A DNA stretch of 64,000 bases. Source: Methylobacterium sp. J-078 (GTDB lineage Bacteria; Pseudomonadota; Alphaproteobacteria; Rhizobiales; Beijerinckiaceae). Positions 8,216 through 15,840 of this stretch are shown piece after piece (position 1 is the stretch's first letter; every line of letters begins with the position of its first letter). Location of the stretch: contig NZ_JAKSYI010000119.1 of NCBI RefSeq assembly GCF_022829285.1, positions 1 to 64,000 of the forward strand, given 5' to 3'. A model generated the notes under the pieces. That model was not told the DNA's origin. It was given only the letters and a program-made list of their open reading frames with translations, and made no database searches. The translations under genes and the position numbers were made by a program.

Positions 8216-10154
8216 GCATGGCTCCCACGATCGCGGTTCCCTCGCCGGCGGCCTCATCCGACGCCGCGCCGAGATAGGCCTTCTGGACCGCCGCATCGCG
8301 GCGCACGACTGCGGCGGGGCCGTCCGCAAGGAGGCGGCCCTCGCTCAGCACGGTGATCCGCTCGGCCAGATCGAAGACGGCGTCGAGGTCGTGCTCGACG
8401 AGAAGGATCGTGCAGGAGCGGCCGATCCTGCGGATGAGCGCGCAGGTCGCGATGCGTTCCGAGGGGCTCATCCCGGCCAGCGGCTCGTCGAGAAGGAGGA
8501 CGTTGGGGCTGGTCGCCAGGGCCATCCCGATCTCGAGGCGGCGCTTCTCGCCATAGGCCAGCACGCCGACGCGGGTCTCTGCCCGCATCCCCAGGTCGAG
8601 GACGCCCAGCATGGTCGCGACCTGAGCCTCGACGTCCGTCCGGCCCTGGACCGGGGCCAGGAGGTCGAGGCGGAAGCGGCCCCGCGCCCTGGCGAGCGCC
8701 GCCACCCGCAGGTTCTCCCGCACGGTGAGATTGAGGAAAAGCTGGTTGAGCTGATTGCTCTTGGCGACGCCGCGCTGCGTCGCCTCCGTCACCCCTGCGC
8801 CCGTGAGCCGCTCGCCGAACAGCAGGACCGCGCCAGCGCTCGGGCTCACCTCGTCGGAGAGCATCTTGAAGAGCGTGCTCTTGCCGGCACCGTTCGGGCC
8901 GATGACCGCGTGGATCGAGCCGCGGCGGACCTGGAAGCTCACGCCGTCCACGGCCTTGAGGCCTCCGTAATGCCGGGCGAGCCCCTGCGCCTCCAGGGCG
9001 ATCTCCGCGTGGGCGGTGCGGCCGTCGATGACCGGGCGGGGCATTGGCAGAGTGACCTCGGGCAAAGTGATGTCGTACAGCGCGACCTCGGACGGACTGT
9101 GCGGCGCCACGGCGTCTCCCGAGGCGGCTGCCGCCTCGATCGCCTCGGTTCGGGCCTTCGCGGCCCGCAGGCGGGCAGCCTCGCTGCGCTGGCGCCAGCG
9201 ATGCAGGATCTCTCCGCAGATGCCCCGCCGTAGCCCCATCACGAGGCCGATGAAGGCCACGCCGAGGATCAGCTTCCAGAGCGAGCCGAAGCCGGGGATG
9301 AGCTGGAGGTTGTCGCGCAGCCAGAGCCACAGCGCCGCGCCGACGAGGGGCCCGACGAGGGTGCCGACCCCACCGACGATCGTCTGCACCACGAGCTGGC
9401 CGGACGTCTCGAGGGCGAAGGCGTCGGGGGGCATGTAGCTCTGGAAGGAGCCCAGCATCGCGCCGGCCAGACCCGCGTAGAGGGCCGCGATGGTGAAGGC
9501 CGCGAGCTTGTAGGCCGGTACGTCGTGGCCGAGCATGGCCACGCGCGAGGTGTTCTCCTTGACGGCCTTCAGGATCAACCCGACCGGTGAATGCACGATG
9601 CGCCGGGCCAGCACGAAGCCGAGGAAGAAGGTCGCCGCGAGGAGGGCGTACATGGGCAGCCCGGCGGTGATCCGTACGGCCGACTCCCCGAAGCCGATCA
9701 CCGGGACCGGAACGCCCGCGATGCCGTTCTCGCCGCCCGTGTAGTCGGAGAGCGGCGAGTTCTGAACGAAGTAGGCCATCTGCCCGAAGGCCAGGGTGAT
9801 CATGGCGAAGTAGATGCCGATGCGCCTGACCGCGAGCCAGCCGACCGCGAGTCCGAAAAGCCCCGCCGCCAGCGTGCCGATCAGGAAGGCGAGCCAGACG
9901 CTCTGGACAAGGCCGGAGACCAGCAGGTAGGCGGCGACGAACCCGCCGGCCCCGTAGAAGGCCGCCTGTCCGAAGGAGAGCAGGCCGGCCAGCCCGAACA
10001 GGATGTCGAGGCCGAGGCCGAACAGGGCCCAGTTGAGCGCCCGGGACAGCAGGTCGTGCGAGAAGCCCAGGGGCGGCAGCAGCACGGGGGCGGCGAGGAG
10101 AACGACGAGGAGGGCGAGTTCGGGCCAGGCGGCGCGCAGCGGACGGGAGAGCAT
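8202..10154 (-). CDS. Fused LivM permease - LivG ATPase
   Basis: A 650-residue fusion of two HAAT importer subunits. Residues 1-320 are a LivM permease with about nine membrane segments (LLSFGQAAFYGAGGF and FAMITLAFGQMAYF are family motifs). A charged linker (about 320-385) leads to a LivG ATPase with Walker A GPNGAGKS (419-426), signature-like YGEKRRLEIGMAL and Walker B LLLDEPLAGMSP. Its ATG overlaps the livH stop (TGATG), and its end overlaps livF. Fusion of LivM and LivG fixes their stoichiometry; the full transporter would be LivH, LivMG, LivF plus the binding protein encoded upstream. Confidence 0.9.
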
Positions 10155-11029
10155 CAGACCCGGCCCTCCGTGCCGAACAGACCTTGCGGCCGCGCCACCA
10201 GGACGAGGGCCATCAGGCCGTAGAGCATCACCTCCGAGTAGGCGGAGTTGAAGGCGCTCGTCAGGCTGATGATCTCGCCCGCGATCAGGCCGCCCACGAT
10301 GGCACCGGGAAAGGAGCCGAGGCCGCCCAGGACGATCACCACGAAGGACTGCACCATGAAGCTCGCGCCCATGTCGGGCGTGACCGCGACCACGGGGGCG
10401 TAGAGCATGCCGGCGAGGCCGACCGCGACGATGCCCACCGCGAAGACGAACAGGAAGGTGCGCCGCACGTCGATCCCGAGGATGCCGACCATGCCGGCAT
10501 TCTCGATGCCGGCCCGCACCACGAGGCCGACCGACGTCCGGTAGAGGACGAGGTAGAGACCGACCAGCAGGGCCGCGATGATGCCGATGAGCTGAAGGCG
10601 GTAGGTCGGGTAGACCAGGAAGCCGAGCTTCGTCGCACCGGTACCCCAGGACGGGACCGGCACCCGCTGGCTGTTGCCCCCGAACCAGGTTCGCAGGCCC
10701 TCCACCAGCACCATGCCGATTCCGTAGGTGACGAGGATCTGGTCCTCGTCCGGCCGGGCGTAGAAGTGGCGGATGACGAGCCGCTCCATGGCGAAGCCGA
10801 TGATGAGCATGACGGCGCAGCCGCCGAGCAGGGCGAGCACGAAGGACTGCGTCGCCTGCATCATCACGAAGGCGGTGTAGGCACCCACCGCGAACAGCGC
10901 ACCGTGGGCGAAGTTGAGCACGCCGAGCGTGCCCAGGATGATGGTGAGCCCGCTGGAGACGAGCGCCAGCAAGCTGCCGAGGGCGAGTCCGTTGAAGGCC
11001 TGTGACAGGAGGATGGCGGTGCTTGGCAT
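10154..11029 (-). CDS. livH: HAAT-family ABC permease, LivH-like
   Basis: Integral membrane permease of 291 residues with about eight hydrophobic segments; family motifs GLTIILGTLGVLNFAHGALF near the N-terminus and VIVLGGLGSFPGAIVGGL near the C-terminus are clear. Start at ATG 11029, 11 bp after the binding-protein gene; upstream in-frame sequence belongs to that gene in another frame. The stop overlaps the livMG start. It pairs with the LivM half of the fused protein to form the transport channel. Confidence 0.9.
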   Translation of the reverse strand: MPSTAILLSQAFNGLALGSLLALVSSGLTIILGTLGVLNFAHGALFAVGAYTAFVMMQATQSFVLALLGGCAVMLIIGFAMERLVIRHFYARPDEDQILVTYGIGMVLVEGLRTWFGGNSQRVPVPSWGTGATKLGFLVYPTYRLQLIGIIAALLVGLYLVLYRTSVGLVVRAGIENAGMVGILGIDVRRTFLFVFAVGIVAVGLAGMLYAPVVAVTPDMGASFMVQSFVVIVLGGLGSFPGAIVGGLIAGEIISLTSAFNSAYSEVMLYGLMALVLVARPQGLFGTEGRV

Positions 11030-11040
11030 GATCGCGGGCC

Positions 11041-12351
11041 TCAGGTGTAGGGGCCGAGCTTGCACCCGAACAGGTCGGGCGGATTCATCACCGTCTCGCC
11101 TTCGACGAGGTCCACGATCTCGTAGAAATCCTCGGGCCCCTTCATGGCCGAGGGCGCCTTGCCGCGCAGGATCGGGATCGGGCGGACCATCTGGTGGTCC
11201 TCGGCGCGGTAGTAGACCCGGCCGATCGTGGTTTCGTAGGGTTGGGACTTCGAGCCCTCCATCACCTTGATGATGTCGACCGGGTTGAAGCTTGCCGCCC
11301 GCTCCACCGACAGGGCCCAGAGGTAGGTCTGCATGTAGGCGATGTGGGCGCCCCAGCGCGGGCGGTACTTGTTCTTGGCGTAGAACGACTCGACGAAGGT
11401 CTTGGCCAGGGGATAGCGGTCCTCCAGCGCCCACCAGAAGTCGCAGGATCCGTAGACGCCCTGCATCAACTCCGGCCCGACCTCCTTGTCCTGGAACGAG
11501 GACAGGTTGGGCACCACGAGCTTCATGCTGGAGAGGACGCCGAACTGCTCGGCCTGTTTCGTCGAAGCCACCGCGTCGGACCCGAAGCAGATGTTGACGA
11601 AGACGTCGGCGCCACTGTTGGCGATGTTGAGGAGGGCGGAGCTGTAATCGGCCGTGCCGAGGGGCACCGTCTCCTTGAGGACCTGCGTCCAGCCCTGCTC
11701 CTTCGAGAACTTGGCGAACGAGTCGTAGACCGTCTGGCCATAGGTGTAGTCGGGGACGAGGAAAGCCGCCTTGAGCTTCTTGCCGAGGGCCTTGGCGACG
11801 ACGGGCGCGAGGGCCTTGGCGGCCATGTAGGCGTTCTGCTGTGAGCGGAAGCCGTAGCGCTGGCAGTTCTTGCCGGTGACGTCGTTCGAGCCGGCGATGC
11901 CCACCATGTAGAGGACCTTGTCGCGGCTCGCGAGTTCCTCGAGGGCGATGGCCTCGGCGCTGCTGACGGAGCCCTGGAACAGGATCGCCTTGTCGCGCTG
12001 GATGAACTGGGTCGCGGCCTGGACCGCGACGTTGGGCTTGCCCTCCGTGTCGGCAATCTTGTGGAGGATCTGGCGTCCGAGCACGCCCTTGCCCTTGAGG
12101 CCCCAGGTGGCGGAGATCTCGCCGCCCGCATTGATCTGCGCGATGGCCAGTTCGTAGCCGAGCTTGAGGTCGCTGCCGTCGCCGGAGAACACGCCGGTCA
12201 GCGGCATGTTGAGGCCGACGAAGACCGAATCCGTGCCGACCCCTTCCGGGAAGGTGCCGATCCGGGCGGGGCTCTGGGCGAAGGCCCCGCGCAGATCCGG
12301 CAGCATCAGGCCGGCGGCGCCTCCGAGGATGAGCTTGCGGCGATCGAGCAT
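11041..12351 (-). CDS. Periplasmic substrate-binding protein, nitrile/amide-type HAAT importer
   Basis: 436-residue solute-binding protein of the Leu/Ile/Val-binding (periplasmic type I) family. It has an N-terminal export signal beginning MLDRRKLILGGAAGLMLPDL and ending near AFAQS, with a twin-arginine-compatible DRRKLILG. The ligand-binding core includes VGLNMPLTGVFSGDG and IFQGSVSSAEA-like segments. It lies 69 bp downstream of the nitrilase gene and 11 bp upstream of livH. Such proteins near amidases or nitrilases usually bind amides, urea or nitriles; the exact ligand is not shown by the sequence. Confidence 0.85.
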   Translation of the reverse strand: MLDRRKLILGGAAGLMLPDLRGAFAQSPARIGTFPEGVGTDSVFVGLNMPLTGVFSGDGSDLKLGYELAIAQINAGGEISATWGLKGKGVLGRQILHKIADTEGKPNVAVQAATQFIQRDKAILFQGSVSSAEAIALEELASRDKVLYMVGIAGSNDVTGKNCQRYGFRSQQNAYMAAKALAPVVAKALGKKLKAAFLVPDYTYGQTVYDSFAKFSKEQGWTQVLKETVPLGTADYSSALLNIANSGADVFVNICFGSDAVASTKQAEQFGVLSSMKLVVPNLSSFQDKEVGPELMQGVYGSCDFWWALEDRYPLAKTFVESFYAKNKYRPRWGAHIAYMQTYLWALSVERAASFNPVDIIKVMEGSKSQPYETTIGRVYYRAEDHQMVRPIPILRGKAPSAMKGPEDFYEIVDLVEGETVMNPPDLFGCKLGPYT

Positions 12352-12420
12352 CTTGGGGCCTCTCCGGTGTGGCTTCAGGGATCGTGGATGACGGTCTCGG
12401 TCAGGTAAGCGGCGAGCAAG

Positions 12421-13437
12421 TCACGCGCCGCTCGCCACCGGCGGCACCGGTTCGGGGGCGGGCGCGGGGCCGTCGCGGAACTGGGCGGGCGCGAGCCGCT
12501 GGCGGTTCACCGCGAGCTCGAAGACGTCGAAGCGGTTGTAGTAGCCCACCACATCGTGGAACTGCTTGGGCTCGACGCAGGCGTTGAGGTCGATTTCCGC
12601 GTAGAGAATGCCCTCCTCCTGGAGCGCCTCGCCGATCTGCGCCCCGGTGGGATCGACGAAGAACGAGGCGGCGCGCGGGGTCCCGTCGAGGACGTCGGCG
12701 GCGCCCGGATCGCGTGCTGCCAGGAAGTCGTAGGCGGCCTCGTCCAGCACGCCCGCCGTGACGAGGCCGAACGCCTTGGCCTCGAAGCAGTGGGCGCTGG
12801 CCCGCAGGCGGTTGGCGGCGAGATTGTCGTAGTTGCCACCGCCCTTCGGCCGGCGCGTCGGCCAGACCGGAGGCCAGGACGAGATGTGGAACTGCTCGCC
12901 CTGCGCCATCAGGGCGTAGCGCGCGAGCGGGTTCGTGTTCTCGCCACAGATGAGCTGACCGATGCGGCCGATGCCCGTCTCCACCACCTTCAGCCCGGCC
13001 CCGTCCCCCGGCGCCCAGACGAGCTTTTCGTAGTAGGTCGGCATCAGCTTGCGGTGATGGTTGAGGATCGTGCCGTCCTCGCCGATGAGGAGGTTGGCGT
13101 TCCAGAGGCAGCCCACGCTGGCGGGTGAGCGCTCGCTGATGCCGATCGACACGAAGATGCCCGCCGCCCGCGCCGCCTGCCGGATGCGCGCCACCTCCGG
13201 CCCGTCGACGAGGACCGATTGCTCGGCCATGCGGGCGAACAGATCGTGGTTGTCGATCGGAGCCGAGAGAGCCGCCCAGACCGGGAAGGCCGGGATGAAG
13301 GTCTCGGGAAAGGCGATCAGCGCGGCCCCGGCCCGGGCGGCCTCTCCAATCAGGGCGACCGCCTTGGCGGTTGTCGCGGCCGCATCGAGGAAGACGGGAG
13401 CCGCGTGAACGGCGGCGGCCTTGAACCGTGGAAGCAT
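12421..13437 (-). CDS. Aliphatic-type nitrilase
   Basis: Carbon-nitrogen hydrolase of 338 residues converting a nitrile directly to a carboxylic acid and ammonia. The Glu-Lys-Cys triad is visible: E45 (AFPETFIP), K130 (NHHRKLMPTYYEK) and C164 (GQLICGENTNP). The following FHISSWPPVWP segment is typical of true nitrilases rather than amidases. It is the first gene of the minus-strand transporter operon and faces a LysR regulator across 172 bp, so expression is likely induced by a nitrile through LysR. The C-terminal 15 residues are Pro/Ala-rich. Cytoplasmic, as no signal peptide is present. Confidence 0.92.
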   Translation of the reverse strand: MLPRFKAAAVHAAPVFLDAAATTAKAVALIGEAARAGAALIAFPETFIPAFPVWAALSAPIDNHDLFARMAEQSVLVDGPEVARIRQAARAAGIFVSIGISERSPASVGCLWNANLLIGEDGTILNHHRKLMPTYYEKLVWAPGDGAGLKVVETGIGRIGQLICGENTNPLARYALMAQGEQFHISSWPPVWPTRRPKGGGNYDNLAANRLRASAHCFEAKAFGLVTAGVLDEAAYDFLAARDPGAADVLDGTPRAASFFVDPTGAQIGEALQEEGILYAEIDLNACVEPKQFHDVVGYYNRFDVFELAVNRQRLAPAQFRDGPAPAPEPVPPVASGA

Positions 13438-13609
13438 GGGATTTCCCTTTCCACGGCGAGGTTACGGCGCGGACGCGCCCTGCAAAGCCGGCATTTCTGC
13501 AAGGCGCCTTGCAGGATGTCCCCGAGGGACAGGTTTAAGGGGCGATCGCGAACCGAGTCCGGCGTATATCTTGCCATTCTCTGGCGCGTATCTTGCTGCC
13601 CTGAAGACC
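13438..13609. promoter_or_regulatory. Divergent nitrilase/LysR promoter region with 18-bp palindrome
   Basis: The intergenic region contains a perfect palindrome CTGCAAGGCGCCTTGCAG at 13497-13514, with a second partial copy just to its left (TGCAAAG...CATTTCTGCA, 13481-13501). Position between a LysR-type gene and its likely target makes this the probable LysR operator. Confidence 0.55.
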
Positions 13610-14605
13610 ATGCAGACGTTCGATCTCCTGGACTGGAACGACATCAAAGTCTTTCTGGGAGCGGCTCGGGGCGGAAGTCTCGCCGCCGCCGCCAAGCGCC
13701 TGAGGGTCGACCAATCCACCGTGAGCCGGCGGCTCGCCAGCCTGGAAAGTGCCCTCGGTCTCGCGTTGTTCGAGCGCTTGCCGTCGGGTTTGCGCCTCAG
13801 CGACGTGGGACAGCGCCTGCTCCAGCATGCCGAACAGGTCGAGAGCGCGGTCATCTCCCTCCAGCACGAGGATCACCCCGGGAACGGCTGCATCGGGGGC
13901 CGCGTCCGGCTCGCCACCATGGAGGGGATCGCCTCCCTGTACCTCGCCGAGCGTCTCTGGGGTCTGCGGGAGCGCCACCCCGCCCTGACGGTCGACCTCG
14001 TGACCTCGGCCCAGACCGTCTACGTCAACCGCCGCGAGGCCGACCTCTTTCTCAGCTTCTTCAAACCGCCCGGAAAAGGCTTGATCTCGCAGCAGATCGG
14101 GGCATTCCGGCTCGGATTGTATGCGGCGCCGAGCTACCTCGCGCGGCAGGGATGCCCCGTCGATCTGCGGTCGCTCAAACAGCATCACTTCGTCTCGTAT
14201 GTCGACGATCTCGTTCAGGTCGACTGCGTCCGATGGCTGGACGACCTCATCGAGGAGCCTCAGACGGTGTTCCGGTCCAACAGCATGATCGCGCAGAAAA
14301 GTGCCGCACTCGGAGGCTTCGGCCTCGTTCTTCTGCCGAGCTTCGCGGTGACGGCGCGCGACGACCTTGTCCCGGTTCTGCACGACACCGCATTCACCGT
14401 GCGGGAACTCTGGCTCAACGTCCACGCGGACCTGCAATTCGCCCCCCGGGTCCGTGCCGTCATGGCCTACCTCAAGGATACCTTCACGTCGGATATCCAG
14501 TTCCGGCTGTCTGAAGCGAAGCCTCCCCGAAACCAAGCCTCCCTGCAGCCACCACCCTGTGCCGACCCATCGGCGCACGCGCGGTTGTTCAATTCGGTGA
14601 CCTGA
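13610..14605 (+). CDS. LysR-family transcriptional regulator of the nitrile operon
   Basis: 331-residue LysR-type regulator: N-terminal winged HTH (about 8-65: VFLGAARGGSLAAAAKRLRV, STVSRRLASLE, LFERLPSGLRLSD) followed by an effector-binding domain with two alpha/beta lobes. Start at ATG 13610 gives the usual LysR N-terminus; upstream in-frame sequence overlaps the divergent promoter. Divergent from the nitrilase, the classic arrangement for a LysR activator. The last ~35 residues are proline-rich and run up to the IS3 remnant, so the native C-terminus may have been altered. The effector is probably the nitrile or its acid, by inference. Confidence 0.88.
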   Translation: MQTFDLLDWNDIKVFLGAARGGSLAAAAKRLRVDQSTVSRRLASLESALGLALFERLPSGLRLSDVGQRLLQHAEQVESAVISLQHEDHPGNGCIGGRVRLATMEGIASLYLAERLWGLRERHPALTVDLVTSAQTVYVNRREADLFLSFFKPPGKGLISQQIGAFRLGLYAAPSYLARQGCPVDLRSLKQHHFVSYVDDLVQVDCVRWLDDLIEEPQTVFRSNSMIAQKSAALGGFGLVLLPSFAVTARDDLVPVLHDTAFTVRELWLNVHADLQFAPRVRAVMAYLKDTFTSDIQFRLSEAKPPRNQASLQPPPCADPSAHARLFNSVT

Positions 14606-14727
14606 TGGGGCGGCGTTCACGAACGGCAAGGGCGTTCAAGTCGGATCTGCCACGGAAGCGAGTTGTCCGCGGCAGTGCCCGCCGAACCTATTCGCAGAGT
14701 AGGTTTTGGACATCGCGCCGACACTAC

Positions 14728-15322
14728 GGCGCCTGCCTGCGACTACGGCCCGAGCGGCCCGACCACGTCTGGTCCTACGACTTCGTCGAGCACCGCACGC
14801 ACAACGGACGCAAGTACCGGATGCTGAACGTCATCGACGAGTTCACCCGCGAGTGCCTGGCCATCCGTGTCGCTCGCAAGCTGAAGGCGTATGACGTGAT
14901 CGACGTGCTCTCCGACCTGTTCAGCCTTCGCGGGGTGCCCGGTCATATCCGCTCGGACAATGGGCCGGAGTTCATCGCCAAGGTCGTCCAGGACTGGATC
15001 GCGACGGTTGGATCCGCGACCGCCTACATCGAGCCGGGCAGTCCATGGGAGAACGGTGACTCACGAGAGCTTCAACGCGAAGCTGCGCGACGAACTCCTT
15101 AACGGCGAGGTGTCCTACACCCTCAAGGAAGCCAGCGTCGTGATCGAGCAATGGCGGAGACACTACAACACTGTCCGACCACACTCGTCGCTCAGCTACC
15201 AGCCGCCTGCGCCTGAGGTCGTCATCTGGCCAACGGAACCGAACGGCTCAGTGCCGCCCGCTCGCCCCGCCATCGTCACGCGACCGACGATGCACCAACT
15301 TCGAACCTGGGCCACCGGATAG
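14728..15322 (+). pseudogene. IS3-family transposase OrfB, truncated and frameshifted
   Basis: Homology starts around 14728 (GACLRLRPERPDHVWSYDF) and runs through both catalytic Asp motifs (WSYDFVEHRT and RSDNGPEFIA). At about 15056-15063 one extra base (8 nt where 7 are expected between GAGAACGG and GAGAGCTTC) shifts the frame exactly before the catalytic Glu. The remainder (HESFNAKLRDELLNGEVSYT to the stop at 15322) is in the next frame. With the N-terminus also missing, it cannot make an active enzyme. It begins about 120 bp after the LysR stop. Confidence 0.85.
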
Positions 15323-15332
15323 GGGCAGGCCA
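14728..15332 (+). mobile_element. IS3-family remnant, 5'-truncated
   Basis: Carries the 3' two-thirds of an IS407-group orfB and its 3' end up to the TAGGGGCAGGCCA tip at about 15332. The 5' part of orfB, orfA and the left repeat are missing. The tip is the mirror copy of the fragment at 5130-5164; together they bracket the nitrile locus with their 3' ends facing outward. Confidence 0.7.
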
Positions 15333-15445
15333 GGAGGCCTCGCAAAGGATGTACCGCGCAGATCGCGCTCCGCATGACATCCCGGCTTTGTCGGAAGAAG
15401 AGCGAGCTGCATCGATAAAGTAGATCGCGAAGGGGCGAGAGCGCG

Positions 15446-15679
15446 TCAGCTCTTCGGAATTGGCCGGCCTCGGCAGGCAGCGCGATATTGCTGGCGGCTC
15501 AGGCCTTTCATCCCCCGGCGGTCAGCGACGCTCGTGCAGGCGACCTTTCGGTCGGCCTTGCTCAAGAAACGCGTACCTGTCGTCGGGACGTTTGTAGGTG
15601 CGGGTGAACTGTAAGATTGAGCAAAACTCGGTGCCGGAACAACAAGCAGGAAGACGGCTAAAGCGACTGGCTTGGTCAT
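15446..15679 (-). CDS. Small secreted protein, PsiF-repeat-like
   Basis: 77 residues with a clear Sec signal peptide (MTKPVALAVFLLVVPAPSFA, cleavage probably after AFA-QS) and a basic mature region containing two cysteines in the pattern C-x-R-GMKG-x-R-x-YRAAC. That spacing resembles the short PsiF repeat of phosphate-starvation-induced periplasmic proteins, but the match is by eye only. It stands alone between an IS3 remnant and the ABC-like gene. Function unknown. Confidence 0.5.
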   Translation of the reverse strand: MTKPVALAVFLLVVPAPSFAQSYSSPAPTNVPTTGTRFLSKADRKVACTSVADRRGMKGLSRQQYRAACRGRPIPKS

Positions 15680-15840
15680 AATAAGGGGACTCCGACGATC
15701 GCATGCCCGAACATCGCTTGGCCACCTATATCCGTGGTCGGCTTACGGGTATTTTTTGTGAAGCAATAGTCAAGCCAACCTTCGGGAACTACTACACGAA
15801 AATTTGGGGGATGATGCCACCGAACAATATGCTTACATTC

